Positions 25,377 to 34,677 of a stretch of 64,000 nt of DNA are shown here, one piece after another. Position 1 is the first letter of the stretch. Every line of letters begins with the position of its first letter. The DNA lies in contig NZ_JAXCHT010000015.1 of the NCBI RefSeq assembly GCF_035984655.1, positions 32,502 to 96,501 of the forward strand, written 5' to 3'. The notes beneath the pieces are model-generated. The model was not told the DNA's origin. It was given only the letters and a program-made list of their open reading frames with translations, and searched no databases. Source of the stretch: Actimicrobium sp035984655. Its GTDB lineage: Bacteria > Pseudomonadota > Gammaproteobacteria > Burkholderiales > Burkholderiaceae_D. The position numbers and the translations under genes are program-made.

Positions 25377-26043
25377 CGCTGAATTTCTCCAGGCAATAGC
25401 CGAGGCCGCGCACGGTAGCAATGCGGACGCCCTCGCATTCGATTTTCTTGCGCAGGCGGTGGACGTAGACCTCGATGGCGTTGTTGCTGACTTCCTCGCC
25501 CCATTCGCACAGATGATCGACCAGTTGCTCTTTCGAGACCAGCCGGCCGGTGCGTTGCAGCAAGACTTCCAGCAAGCCCAGTTCGCGCGCCGACAAATCC
25601 AGCATCTGTTCATGCAAATAGGCGATACGGCCGACCTGATCGTAGGCCAGCGGGCCGTGCCGGATCACGGTCGGTCCGCCGCCGACGCCGCGGCGGGTCA
25701 GGGCGCGCACGCGCGCTTCGAGTTCCGACAGGGCAAACGGCTTGGCCATGTAATCGTCGGCGCCGAGATCGAGTCCCTTGACGCGTTGTTCGATCGAATC
25801 GGCCGCGGTCAGAATCAGCACCGGCAGGTGGGAATTGCGCGCGCGCAGTTTGCGCAGCACCTCCAGCCCTGACATGCGGGGCAAGCCGAGGTCGAGAATC
25901 AGCAAATCGAAATCCTGGGTCGACAGCGCCAGATCGGCTTCGACGCCATTGCCGACGCAATCGGTGGCATAACCCGATTGGCGCAGCGAGCGCGTCAAGC
26001 CATCGGCCAGCACGCTGTCATCTTCGGCAAGCAGAATACGCAT
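25354..26043 (-). CDS. OmpR-family response regulator, TctD-like
   Basis: A 229-residue regulator with a receiver domain (acidic pocket EDD at 7-9, phosphoacceptor Asp51 in LILDLGLPRMSG, Lys in YMAKPF) and a C-terminal winged helix (LSARELGLLEVLLQ, then AIEVYVHRLRKKIE). It heads the operon regulator-kinase-DUF4212-symporter and probably activates it in response to an external carboxylate; the ligand is inference. A 57-base gap separates it from the TonB-like gene. Confidence 0.95.
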   Translation of the reverse strand: MRILLAEDDSVLADGLTRSLRQSGYATDCVGNGVEADLALSTQDFDLLILDLGLPRMSGLEVLRKLRARNSHLPVLILTAADSIEQRVKGLDLGADDYMAKPFALSELEARVRALTRRGVGGGPTVIRHGPLAYDQVGRIAYLHEQMLDLSARELGLLEVLLQRTGRLVSKEQLVDHLCEWGEEVSNNAIEVYVHRLRKKIECEGVRIATVRGLGYCLEKFSDVAPAGR

Positions 26044-26100
26044 GATGGATGGTCTCCGGACCGCGCAACACTGAATTGTGTTGGCCTTATTGTCCGGCCA

Positions 26101-27042
26101 TTATCGCCGCGTCGGGCTGTAATCCGGAAAGAATTCGCGCAGCAGGAATTGCTGCAGGCCGGGCAGGTCCTCGGTGCGGGCGCTGAGCGAGACCTGGCGG
26201 CCAAGTTTGTGCGAATCCCAGGTGAAATCTTCCTGGGTATGCTGGCGGATGATGTCGATCATTTTCTTGACCACTGCAATCCGGATATCTTCTTCCGCGC
26301 CTTGCTCGACGCTAAGCTGCTGGCTCCAGTTGCGGCTGGCTTCCTTTTTCCAGCCGCGGAACAGGAATTCGGCGTGATGCGCGCCAACCAGTCCCAGCTG
26401 GAACATGCCGCCGCCGCTTTCCTTCTCGACGCCGGCAGCCTTCAATGCCGATGTGATGTTGGCCATCGCCGCTGCCTTGCCGCGCGCATCATCCTGTTGC
26501 TGGGGAGTGCCGCGCTCGGCCTGCTGCGCCGCCTCGGCCTCGGCCCGCTGGCGCTGCTTGCTGGCCAGCCGGCTGGAGAAATCTTCCTCGGGCGGCTGTT
26601 CGACCGGCGGGCGCGGTGGCGCGGTCTGCTCGGCCGGTTCGGTGATTGCATTCGGATTCGGTGGCCGAGAGATGGCCTGCGGCGCGCGCGGCGCCTTCGT
26701 CTTGCGCGGCTTGCTCGGACGCAGCGGCGGCACCTCGATGCCGCGCGGCTTGCTGGCCTTGCTGGATTTGTCGGGTGTGTTCGGCAGCAGCAACAAGGTG
26801 GTCTCGACGTCACCCTTGCCCGGCGGCTTGACCATCGGCGGACTCTTGTGGGTCAGGATCAGCCACAGGACCAGCGCGTGCAACAGCACCGAAATGATCA
26901 GGCCAACCGAGATCGCGCTGCGCTTCGGACGTGCCGGCGCCACCGGCGCGGTGCGGTCGGTGCTGCGGCGGCGCTGCTGCCGAATCGGAGAAGTGGTGTC
27001 GTCTGGCAAAATGCGGCAACCTTGCGGTCCTGGGTTGGTCAC
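26101..27042 (-). CDS. TonB/TolA-like proline-rich membrane protein of unknown function
   Basis: About 313 residues. A basic N terminus leads into one transmembrane helix (SVGLIISVLLHALVLWLIL, about 45-64), then a proline/lysine-rich periplasmic stretch (about 75-160, with PPLRPSKPRK and PPRPPVEQPPEED), an Ala/Gln/Arg-rich probable coiled coil (about 160-200) and a folded C-terminal domain. This layout resembles TonB or TolA, but no TonB C-terminal motif is clear. GTG at 27042 is my best start; an in-frame TTG at 27117 is possible and no ATG is available. It may be cotranscribed with the two-component genes downstream. Confidence 0.6.
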   Translation of the reverse strand: MTNPGPQGCRILPDDTTSPIRQQRRRSTDRTAPVAPARPKRSAISVGLIISVLLHALVLWLILTHKSPPMVKPPGKGDVETTLLLLPNTPDKSSKASKPRGIEVPPLRPSKPRKTKAPRAPQAISRPPNPNAITEPAEQTAPPRPPVEQPPEEDFSSRLASKQRQRAEAEAAQQAERGTPQQQDDARGKAAAMANITSALKAAGVEKESGGGMFQLGLVGAHHAEFLFRGWKKEASRNWSQQLSVEQGAEEDIRIAVVKKMIDIIRQHTQEDFTWDSHKLGRQVSLSARTEDLPGLQQFLLREFFPDYSPTRR

Positions 27043-27247
27043 AGCTGCATGGCTGGAATCGCAATCGGAATAATCCGGCGCGTCGAGGCCAAAGACTAAC
27101 ACCGGAGCGGGATGCAAATATTTCTGCGTGTATCACCTCATTGGGCAATGACAGCGGTGCGCGATGATGATTCAATGGCGTCCGGCGCGTGGGATTCTGG
27201 CAAATGCCAATCATTTGATCCGCAATAAAAGCTGTGCTTGCATAAAC

Positions 27248-27267
27248 CACTGTTTGTTTATACAGTA
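27248..27267. promoter_or_regulatory. LexA (SOS) box of recA
   Basis: CTGT, eight bases and ACAG form a consensus CTGT-N8-ACAG LexA site (27250-27265) about 75 bases before the recA ATG. A -35-like TTGCAT lies at 27238 and a -10-like TACAGT at 27261, 17 bases apart, so LexA would cover the promoter. This is normal SOS control of recA. Confidence 0.9.
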
Positions 27268-27340
27268 CGGCCTGTGCTGAATTTTCCGATGCCGAACAGA
27301 TTTCGTTCGGCGGCATCACTCCACCGTTGAAAGACAATCC

Positions 27341-28444
27341 ATGGACGACAAAAAAACCGTATCCGGTTCCGACAAGAGCAAGGCGCTTGCTGCTGCGCTG
27401 GCCCAGATTGAAAAGCAATTCGGCAAAGGCTCGGTCATGCGCATGGCCGACGGCGCTGTGGTCGAAGAAGTGCAAGTGGTGTCGACCGGCTCGCTGGGCC
27501 TCGACATCGCGCTCGGCGTAGGCGGCTTGCCACGTGGTCGCGTGGTTGAAATCTATGGTCCGGAATCGTCCGGCAAAACCACGCTGACACTGCAAACCAT
27601 CGCCGAGATGCAAAAACTGGGTGGCACCTGCGCTTTCATCGATGCCGAACACGCGCTCGACGTCGGCTATGCCCAGAAGCTCGGCATCAACCTGTCCGAG
27701 CTGCTGATTTCCCAGCCCGACACTGGCGAGCAGGCACTCGAGATCACCGATGCACTGGTGCGTTCCGGCGGCGTTGACCTGATCGTGATCGATTCCGTCG
27801 CCGCCCTGACGCCACGCGCCGAGATCGAAGGCGACATGGGTGATTCACTGCCGGGTCTGCAGGCACGGCTGATGTCCCAGGCGCTGCGCAAACTGACCGG
27901 CTCCATCAACCGCACCAACACACTGGTGATCTTCATCAACCAGATCCGCATGAAGATCGGCGTCATGTTCGGCAACCCCGAAACCACGACCGGCGGTAAC
28001 GCACTGAAGTTCTACGCATCGGTGCGGCTGGATATCCGCCGTACCGGCTCGATCAAGTCCGGTGACGAAGTCATCGGCAACGAAACCAAGGTCAAGGTCG
28101 TCAAGAACAAAATCGCACCGCCATTCAAGGAAGCGCATTTCGACATTTTGTATGGCGAAGGCACATCCCGCGAAGGCGAAATCCTGGATCTGGGCGCTGA
28201 TGCAAAGATCGTCGAGAAGTCGGGTGCCTGGTACAGCTACAACGGCGAGCGCATCGGCCAAGGCAAGGACAACGCCCGTAATTACCTGAAAGAGCGGCCG
28301 GAGCTGGCGCGAGAAATCGAGAACAAGGTCCGGGTTTCGCTGGGCGTGCCGGAATTGGGTGTGGCCAAGTCGGCAGAACCTGCCGGCAAGAAAAAGGCTG
28401 CCGACAAGGTCGCCGTCGACGTCAAGGATGATGTCGCCGAATGA
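27341..28444 (+). CDS. recA: Recombinase RecA
   Basis: Strand-exchange and LexA-cleavage co-protease, cytoplasmic. The 367-residue protein has the Walker A motif GPESSGKTTL, the EHALD segment, Walker B region DLIVIDSVAAL, loop L2 region around NQIRMKIGVMFGNPETTTGG, and an acidic/lysine-rich C-terminal tail. Starts MDDKKTVSGSDKSKAL. Under a LexA box; recX follows after about 117 bases. Confidence 0.99.
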   Translation: MDDKKTVSGSDKSKALAAALAQIEKQFGKGSVMRMADGAVVEEVQVVSTGSLGLDIALGVGGLPRGRVVEIYGPESSGKTTLTLQTIAEMQKLGGTCAFIDAEHALDVGYAQKLGINLSELLISQPDTGEQALEITDALVRSGGVDLIVIDSVAALTPRAEIEGDMGDSLPGLQARLMSQALRKLTGSINRTNTLVIFINQIRMKIGVMFGNPETTTGGNALKFYASVRLDIRRTGSIKSGDEVIGNETKVKVVKNKIAPPFKEAHFDILYGEGTSREGEILDLGADAKIVEKSGAWYSYNGERIGQGKDNARNYLKERPELAREIENKVRVSLGVPELGVAKSAEPAGKKKAADKVAVDVKDDVAE

Positions 28445-28561
28445 GGTGTTGCGCCCGGGTGGGCGCAGCGTCCGCCACCGGCTTGATGCGCTCGCATTGA
28501 GCCGATGGCTGGTTTCCCGGCTGCTTCGGCAGCGATTACATTCGTCACTTGTAGCGGCGCA

Positions 28562-29044
28562 ATGATGGCAAAGCCCCGGATCAGCCTGAAGTCCAGGGCG
28601 TTGCGTTACCTGTCAATGCGCGAGCACAGTCGGCTGGAATTGGGCCGCAAGCTGCAGCGCTATGCTGAGGACGGTGACGATGTCGATGCGTTGCTGGACT
28701 GGCTTGAAGGCGAAAAATTCCTGTCGCAAACCCGTTTTTCCGAATCCCTGATCCACCGTCGTGCCGCCCGGTTTGGCAACAACCGCATCGTCTCCGAGCT
28801 GCAAAGCCATGGGATTGCCGGCGAGGCACTGACTGGCCTGAAACAAAAACTGCAAATTGACGAGCTGGCCCGGGCGCGCGACGTCTGGCAGCGCAAATTC
28901 GGCAAGCCGGCGGCGGATTCTGCCGAGCGCGGCAAGCAAATGCGGTTCATGCAACAACGCGGGTTTTCCGGTCGCGCCATTCAGGCGGCGATGCGCACGC
29001 GCCCTGACGAAGACGACTTTCCGACGTCTTTTGACGACAACTAA
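28562..29044 (+). CDS. recX: RecA regulator RecX
   Basis: Small inhibitor of RecA filaments, 160 residues, with the three-helix repeats of the RecX family (ISLKSRALRYLSMREHSRLELGRKL, then FLSQTRFSESLIHRRAARFG and a final FMQQRGFSGRAI). I chose the ATG at 28562 (a second ATG follows directly); the upstream in-frame extension has no family match. Position after recA is typical and coexpression in the SOS response is likely. Confidence 0.95.
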   Translation: MMAKPRISLKSRALRYLSMREHSRLELGRKLQRYAEDGDDVDALLDWLEGEKFLSQTRFSESLIHRRAARFGNNRIVSELQSHGIAGEALTGLKQKLQIDELARARDVWQRKFGKPAADSAERGKQMRFMQQRGFSGRAIQAAMRTRPDEDDFPTSFDDN

Positions 29045-29211
29045 CCGCGACCAGCACGTTGGATCGCCCGATCCGATGCTGTGATCCTGTTTTCAGCTGT
29101 GCTACACTTTCCCGGTTTTTGCACTGCCGCATGAGCGGCTGTGGACACAGAATCTGTGCTCACTCAACGCAAACGCGGCGCATCTTGCCGCCCTTACTGG
29201 CATTGGTCCGT

Positions 29212-29793
29212 ATGCCCCTTTCACCACCGGTTTCCCGACGTCAGCTCAAGCACACCCGCACCTTGTCGGTCGAGGCGTTTGCACGCGACGACGGTCTGTG
29301 GGACATCGATGCCCGGATTACCGACATCAAGACGCGCGTTGTCACCCTGGCTTCTGGTCGGCGCGAAGCGGGTGACGCGTTGCATGACCTCAAGCTGCGC
29401 ATCACCATCGATCTCGCCTTCAACATTGTGGCCGCTGAGGCTAGCTCCGATGCCGTTCCGTATCCCGGATTCTGCGACACCATCAGCCCCGCCTACCAAT
29501 CGCTGGTCGGGCTGAACCTGATGCAGGGTTTTCGCCACCAGCTCAAGTCCCGTGTTGCCGGTATCGCTGGCTGCACCCATCTGACCGAGCTCGCGCAAAT
29601 ACTTCCGACCGCAGCGATCCAGGCGTTCGCTGGCGATGTGATCGACACGCGCGACGGCGACGCTGCCGATGACGGCGCCGCCAAACCATTTCAACTTGAT
29701 CGCTGCCACGCCCTGCGCACGGACGGCGCCGCGGTCGCCCAGTTTTATCCGCGCTGGTCAGTGCCAGCCGTAACACGGTTCCAATCCAGTTAG
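29212..29793 (+). CDS. DUF2889 domain-containing protein
   Basis: A 193-residue cytoplasmic protein of the DUF2889 family, function unknown. It begins MPLSPPVSRRQLKHTRTL, has a DGLWDIDARITDIKTR segment near residue 30 and a conserved GCTHLTELAQILPTAAIQAF stretch near 120 with one Cys and one His that could bind a ligand. It lies between recX and sucC, a placement frequent in Burkholderiales. The ATG at 29212 is preferred to in-frame codons upstream. No clear ribosome site. Confidence 0.8.
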   Translation: MPLSPPVSRRQLKHTRTLSVEAFARDDGLWDIDARITDIKTRVVTLASGRREAGDALHDLKLRITIDLAFNIVAAEASSDAVPYPGFCDTISPAYQSLVGLNLMQGFRHQLKSRVAGIAGCTHLTELAQILPTAAIQAFAGDVIDTRDGDAADDGAAKPFQLDRCHALRTDGAAVAQFYPRWSVPAVTRFQSS

Positions 29794-29836
29794 TCAACCC
29801 AGCATTTTTTCGATCAGCGTCTGAAGGGAAACCCGC

Positions 29837-31015
<1,179 letters not shown>

Positions 31016-31051
31016 TAAATCACGACCAACAAGAGCGCACAAGGAACCACC

Positions 31052-31933
31052 ATGTCGATTCTGATCAATAAAGATACCAAAGTAGTCACCCAGGGAATCA
31101 CCGGCAAGACCGGGCAGTTCCACACCCGCATGTGTCGCGAGTACGCCAACGGCATGAACTGCTTCGTCGCCGGCGTCAATCCGAAAAAAGCCGGTGAAGA
31201 TTTCGAAGGCATTCCGATTTTCGCCACCGTCGCCGAAGCCAAGGCCCAGACCGGCGCCAACGTGTCGGTCATCTATGTACCGCCAGCCGGAGCCGCCGCT
31301 GCCATCTGGGAAGCCGTCGAAGCCGACCTCGATCTGGCAATTTGCATCACCGAAGGCATTCCGGTGCGCGACATGATGGCGCTGAAGGACCGCATGTCGA
31401 AATCCGGCAGCAAGACCCTGCTGCTCGGACCAAACTGCCCGGGCCTGATCACGCCGGACGAAATCAAGATCGGCATCATGCCGGGCCATATCCACATGAA
31501 GGGTCGTATTGGCGTGGTTTCGCGCTCCGGTACGCTGACCTATGAAGCGGTCGGCCAGCTGACCGCGCTGGGTCTGGGTCAATCGTCGGCAGTCGGTATC
31601 GGCGGCGATCCGATCAACGGCCTGAAGCACATCGACATCATGAAAGCCTTCAATGATGATCCGGACACCGACGCAGTCATCATGATCGGTGAAATCGGCG
31701 GTCCGGACGAAGCCAATGCGGCCTACTGGATCAAGGACAACATGAAGAAGCCAGTGGTTGGCTTTATCGCCGGCGTCACCGCACCACCGGGCAAGCGCAT
31801 GGGTCATGCCGGCGCCTTGATCTCGGGCGGCGCTGATACTGCTGAAGCCAAGCTGGCCATCATGGAAGCCTGCGGCATCAAGGTCACGCGCAATCCGTCC
31901 GAGATGGGCCGTCTGCTGAAATCTGTGTTGTAA
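31052..31933 (+). CDS. sucD: Succinate-CoA ligase (ADP-forming) alpha subunit
   Basis: Alpha subunit, 293 residues. It carries the CoA-binding Rossmann domain (QGITGKTGQFHTRMCREYANG near residue 15), the LGPNCPGLI segment and the phosphohistidine loop RMGHAGALISGGADTA near residue 250. An AAGGAA ribosome site lies 8 bases ahead of the ATG. A GC-rich hairpin ends the sucCD unit. Confidence 0.98.
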   Translation: MSILINKDTKVVTQGITGKTGQFHTRMCREYANGMNCFVAGVNPKKAGEDFEGIPIFATVAEAKAQTGANVSVIYVPPAGAAAAIWEAVEADLDLAICITEGIPVRDMMALKDRMSKSGSKTLLLGPNCPGLITPDEIKIGIMPGHIHMKGRIGVVSRSGTLTYEAVGQLTALGLGQSSAVGIGGDPINGLKHIDIMKAFNDDPDTDAVIMIGEIGGPDEANAAYWIKDNMKKPVVGFIAGVTAPPGKRMGHAGALISGGADTAEAKLAIMEACGIKVTRNPSEMGRLLKSVL

Positions 31934-31954
31934 TCAAGCCGTTAAAGTCAGCTT

Positions 31955-31985
31955 GCGGGGAGCTTCGGCTCCCCGCTGCATTTGC
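31955..31985 (+). terminator. Hairpin terminator after sucD
   Basis: GCGGGGAGC, a TTCG tetraloop and GCTCCCCGC make a 9-base stem (31955-31976). The following T run is weak (GCATTT), so termination may be partial and read-through into terC is possible. Confidence 0.6.
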
Positions 31986-32041
31986 GCAATCCGTTCCCGC
32001 CATGCGACCACGCGTGCGCCGGAACCCCTCTACCGGATTCA

Positions 32042-32779
32042 ATGGAATTTTTAGCACAACTGAACTGGCTCGCTGTCGGCCAGATCATCCTGATCGACCT
32101 GCTGCTGGGCGGCGACAACGCCATCGTGATCGCACTCGCATGCCGCAACCTGCCCGACCATCTGCGCCTCAAGGGCATTCTGTGGGGGACGGCGGGCGCC
32201 ATCGGCATCCGTATCGTGCTGATCACCTTCGCCGTGACCTTGCTCGCCGTGCCGTACCTGAAACTCGCGGGCGGGCTGATGTTGCTGTGGATCGGCGTCA
32301 AGTTGCTGTCCGACCAGGGCGACAGCCACAGCGAGGTGCATGCCGACGCGCGCCTGGCCGCCGCAGTCAAGACCATCATCATGGCGGATCTGGTGATGAG
32401 CATCGATAACGTCATTGCCGTGGCCAGCGCCGCCGACCAGGCCGCCGGCGCCTACCGCATGGTGCTGGTGGTGTTCGGCATACTGGTCAGCATCCCGATC
32501 GTGGTCTGGGGTAGTACACTCGTGCTCAAGCTGATGGAACGGCTGCCGCTCATCATCACCTTCGGCGCAGGCTTGCTCGGCTATCTGGCCGGTGAGATGA
32601 TAACTTCCGACCCGGCAGTGGCGCCGTGGCTGGCCGTCAGCCTGCCGCACGGCATGCCGCAATTGGCCCTGATGGGCGTCGTCGTGCCGCTGCCCGGATG
32701 CATCGGCGCCGTTGCCGTCGTGTTGGCCGGCAAGTTGCTGGCAGCGCGTGGCGCGGCCCGCACCATGCCAAACGCATGA
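32042..32779 (+). CDS. TerC-family membrane protein (YjbE type)
   Basis: A 245-residue inner-membrane protein with about seven helices. The TerC signature is clear: DLLLGGDNAIVIALACRNLP near residue 20 and MADLVMSIDNVIAVASAAD near 115, each with the conserved acidic/Asn residues in membrane helices. Members export manganese or act in tellurite/stress resistance. The ATG at 32042 fits the family. Its stop overlaps the start of a 28-codon frame (ATGA) and a PP2C gene follows, so it appears to head a TerC-PP2C-FHA set. Confidence 0.93.
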   Translation: MEFLAQLNWLAVGQIILIDLLLGGDNAIVIALACRNLPDHLRLKGILWGTAGAIGIRIVLITFAVTLLAVPYLKLAGGLMLLWIGVKLLSDQGDSHSEVHADARLAAAVKTIIMADLVMSIDNVIAVASAADQAAGAYRMVLVVFGILVSIPIVVWGSTLVLKLMERLPLIITFGAGLLGYLAGEMITSDPAVAPWLAVSLPHGMPQLALMGVVVPLPGCIGAVAVVLAGKLLAARGAARTMPNA

Positions 32780-32862
32780 TCGACCTTCTGGATTTGAACG
32801 CCTTGATGAAAGCACGACGTGATGGTCCGCAACCCGCCGCCCCCGCGCAGGCAAGCGATTGA
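32776..32862 (+). CDS. Possible 28-residue ORF between terC and the PP2C gene
   Basis: ATG at 32776 overlaps the terC stop and encodes MIDLLDLNALMKARRDG followed by a Pro/Ala-rich tail, ending 2 bases before the PP2C ATG. The exact head-to-tail packing suggests either a real small protein or a translational bridge that couples terC to the phosphatase. I recognise no family. Confidence 0.35.
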   Translation: MIDLLDLNALMKARRDGPQPAAPAQASD

Positions 32863-32864
32863 GC

Positions 32865-33683
32865 ATGGAATCTAATCTCAATCTGGAATTCGCCTCCATG
32901 ACCGACACCGGTCGGGTGCGTGCGCACAACGAAGACTCGATTGTGCTCAGCCCCGACTACGGCGTCGCGATTCTGGCCGATGGCATGGGCGGCTACAACG
33001 CCGGTGAAGTCGCCAGCACCATCGCCACCGCCGTCATCCGCGAAGTGGTGGAGGCCGAGCTGCATGAATCGCAACCCGGCGATCAGCTCAACCGCATGAA
33101 GTCGGTCAGTCACCTGCTCGACGAAGCCGTCACGCAGGCCAACCTGGCGATTCTGGATGCGGCGCTGGAAGAACCGGACTTCAGCGGCATGGGCACCACG
33201 CTGGTGATGGCGCTGTTCCATCATGACAAAGTCACGCTGGCGCATGTCGGTGATTCGCGCTGCTACCGCTACCGCAACGGACGGCTGGAACAACTCACCC
33301 GCGATCACTCGCAACTGCAGGAACAGATCGATGCCGGCCTGGTCAGCCCGGAATGGGCCCAGTTCGCCCAGAACAAGAACCTGATTACCCGCGCGGTCGG
33401 CGTCGATGCCGAATTGCAGGTGGAAGTCCACGAATACACGATCCAGACCGGCGACCTGTATTTGCTGTGTTCCGACGGCCTGTCCGACATGCTGATGGCG
33501 CAACAGCTCGAACAGGTCCTGGGCGACTCCGCTTCCGACCTCACGTTGAAGGCAGAAACCCTGGTCACGCAGGCAAATGAATGTGGCGGAAGAGACAACA
33601 TTTCCGTTATCCTTGTGCGCGTCCGTTCGGTCAGCAGCGAAAAAGCCGGGCTGTTCGGACGCATCATGAACTGGATGAAATAA
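32865..33683 (+). CDS. PP2C-family protein serine/threonine phosphatase (Stp1-like)
   Basis: A 272-residue cytoplasmic metal-dependent phosphatase. All PP2C motifs are present: DTGRVRAHNEDS near residue 15 (metal Asp), LADGMGGYNAGEVAS near 40, GMGTTLV and HVGDSRCYRYR, LTRDHSQ, a flap region, LLCSDGLSDML and the final GGRDNISVILV. The C terminus ends with a short hydrophobic/aromatic tail. It should remove phosphate from Ser/Thr, and an FHA protein that reads phosphothreonine lies just downstream; no kinase is in the window. Confidence 0.95.
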   Translation: MESNLNLEFASMTDTGRVRAHNEDSIVLSPDYGVAILADGMGGYNAGEVASTIATAVIREVVEAELHESQPGDQLNRMKSVSHLLDEAVTQANLAILDAALEEPDFSGMGTTLVMALFHHDKVTLAHVGDSRCYRYRNGRLEQLTRDHSQLQEQIDAGLVSPEWAQFAQNKNLITRAVGVDAELQVEVHEYTIQTGDLYLLCSDGLSDMLMAQQLEQVLGDSASDLTLKAETLVTQANECGGRDNISVILVRVRSVSSEKAGLFGRIMNWMK

Positions 33684-33749
33684 CAGCCCACTGCGGCACA
33701 GACACGAGCGTGGCAGATCAGTCGACCACGCCGCGATGGAGAGACAGCA

Positions 33750-34427
33750 ATGGCAAAGATAATCGTTTCCATGGATGGCCAGCTTTTGCAGGAGGTCGCC
33801 CTGACCAAGGAGCGCATCACCATCGGCCGCCGTCCGCACAACGACGTGGTGCTCGACATGCGCTCGGTGAGCGCCGAACACGCTGCCATCATGACCTTCG
33901 GCAACGACTCGTTCCTGGAAGACCTCGACAGCACCAACGGCACCCAGGTCAACGGTCAGCCGGTGCACAAGCACTATCTGCAGAATCACGACGTGATCCA
34001 GCTGGCGAAGTACGAGATCCGCTACTTCAGCAGCGTGCTGCGCAAACCCGGCGACGTCGTGCCGCCTATCGTCTCGGCGTATGCCAAGGCGCAGCCGGTC
34101 ATCGGCAGCGAGACCCGGCAACGCGGCGAAACCTCCATCTCCGGCACTGTCGCCGGCGAGCCGGGGCCGATCCCGGTGGTCAAGGTCATCAGCGGCCCCA
34201 GCGCCGGCAAGGAACTGGTCCTGACCAAATCCCTCACCACCATCGGCCGCCCCGGTGTCCAGGTCGCCGTGATCACGCGCCGCCCGATGGGCTTCGTCAT
34301 CACCCATGTCGAAGGCGATACCTATCCGCTGGTGAATGGCGTTTCGATCGGCAAGTCGGTGCATCCGATTGTGTCGGGTGACGTGATCATCCTGTCCGGC
34401 ACCGAGATGGAGTTCTTGCTGCGTTAG
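33750..34427 (+). CDS. FHA-domain protein
   Basis: A 225-residue cytoplasmic protein. Residues 20-90 are a forkhead-associated domain with the phosphothreonine-binding residues in order: GR at 26-27, Ser41 in SVSAEHA, and DSTNG at 60-64. A linker follows, and residues 145-225 look like a second, degenerate FHA-like beta domain (TIGRPGVQVAVI, then NGVSIGKS). It presumably docks phosphorylated partners controlled by the upstream PP2C phosphatase. Confidence 0.92.
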   Translation: MAKIIVSMDGQLLQEVALTKERITIGRRPHNDVVLDMRSVSAEHAAIMTFGNDSFLEDLDSTNGTQVNGQPVHKHYLQNHDVIQLAKYEIRYFSSVLRKPGDVVPPIVSAYAKAQPVIGSETRQRGETSISGTVAGEPGPIPVVKVISGPSAGKELVLTKSLTTIGRPGVQVAVITRRPMGFVITHVEGDTYPLVNGVSIGKSVHPIVSGDVIILSGTEMEFLLR

Positions 34428-34521
34428 TGCTGTGCACGGGTTTTGCAGTGTGTCGGAGTGTGAATTTGACCGGGCGGTAAGGCGGTCAGTCCGTTAAAAG
34501 TGCGACAAGAAATGGTTGGGG

Positions 34522-34559
34522 TGACGAAATTTGTCAGTTTCTAGTGAGAAACTTTGTCA
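34522..34559. promoter_or_regulatory. Candidate activator (PilR-like) sites upstream of the pilin promoter
   Basis: Two TTTGTCA blocks start at 34530 and 34553, 23 bases apart. Between them AGTTTCT and AGAAACT form a perfect 7-base inverted repeat with a 4-base spacer (34536-34553), and TGAC/GTCA (34522-34536) makes another dyad. The cluster lies about 50-90 bases upstream of a sigma54 promoter, where an enhancer-binding protein such as PilR would sit. Confidence 0.5.
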
Positions 34560-34609
34560 CTTTGCTCGCCGAATCCGGGAATTGGCATCGAAAACCCCCC
34601 TTTTTCTGC

Positions 34610-34625
34610 TGGCACGGCGCTTGCG
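34610..34625 (+). promoter_or_regulatory. Sigma54 promoter of the pilin gene
   Basis: TGGCACGGCGCTTGCG matches the -24/-12 consensus TGGCAC-N5-TTGC exactly, 53 bases before the pilin ATG. Sigma54 control through PilS/PilR is usual for major pilins. Confidence 0.9.
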
Positions 34626-34677
34626 AAGGGGTAGGCATGGCAGAAACCTCTGTCTACTTCCAACGAGGAGAAGCAAA

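Noticed and set aside
31934..32041. Possible manganese (yybP-ykoY) riboswitch ahead of terC
   Set aside because: The gap is only 108 bases, taken up largely by the sucD hairpin, and the conserved riboswitch loops are not visible.
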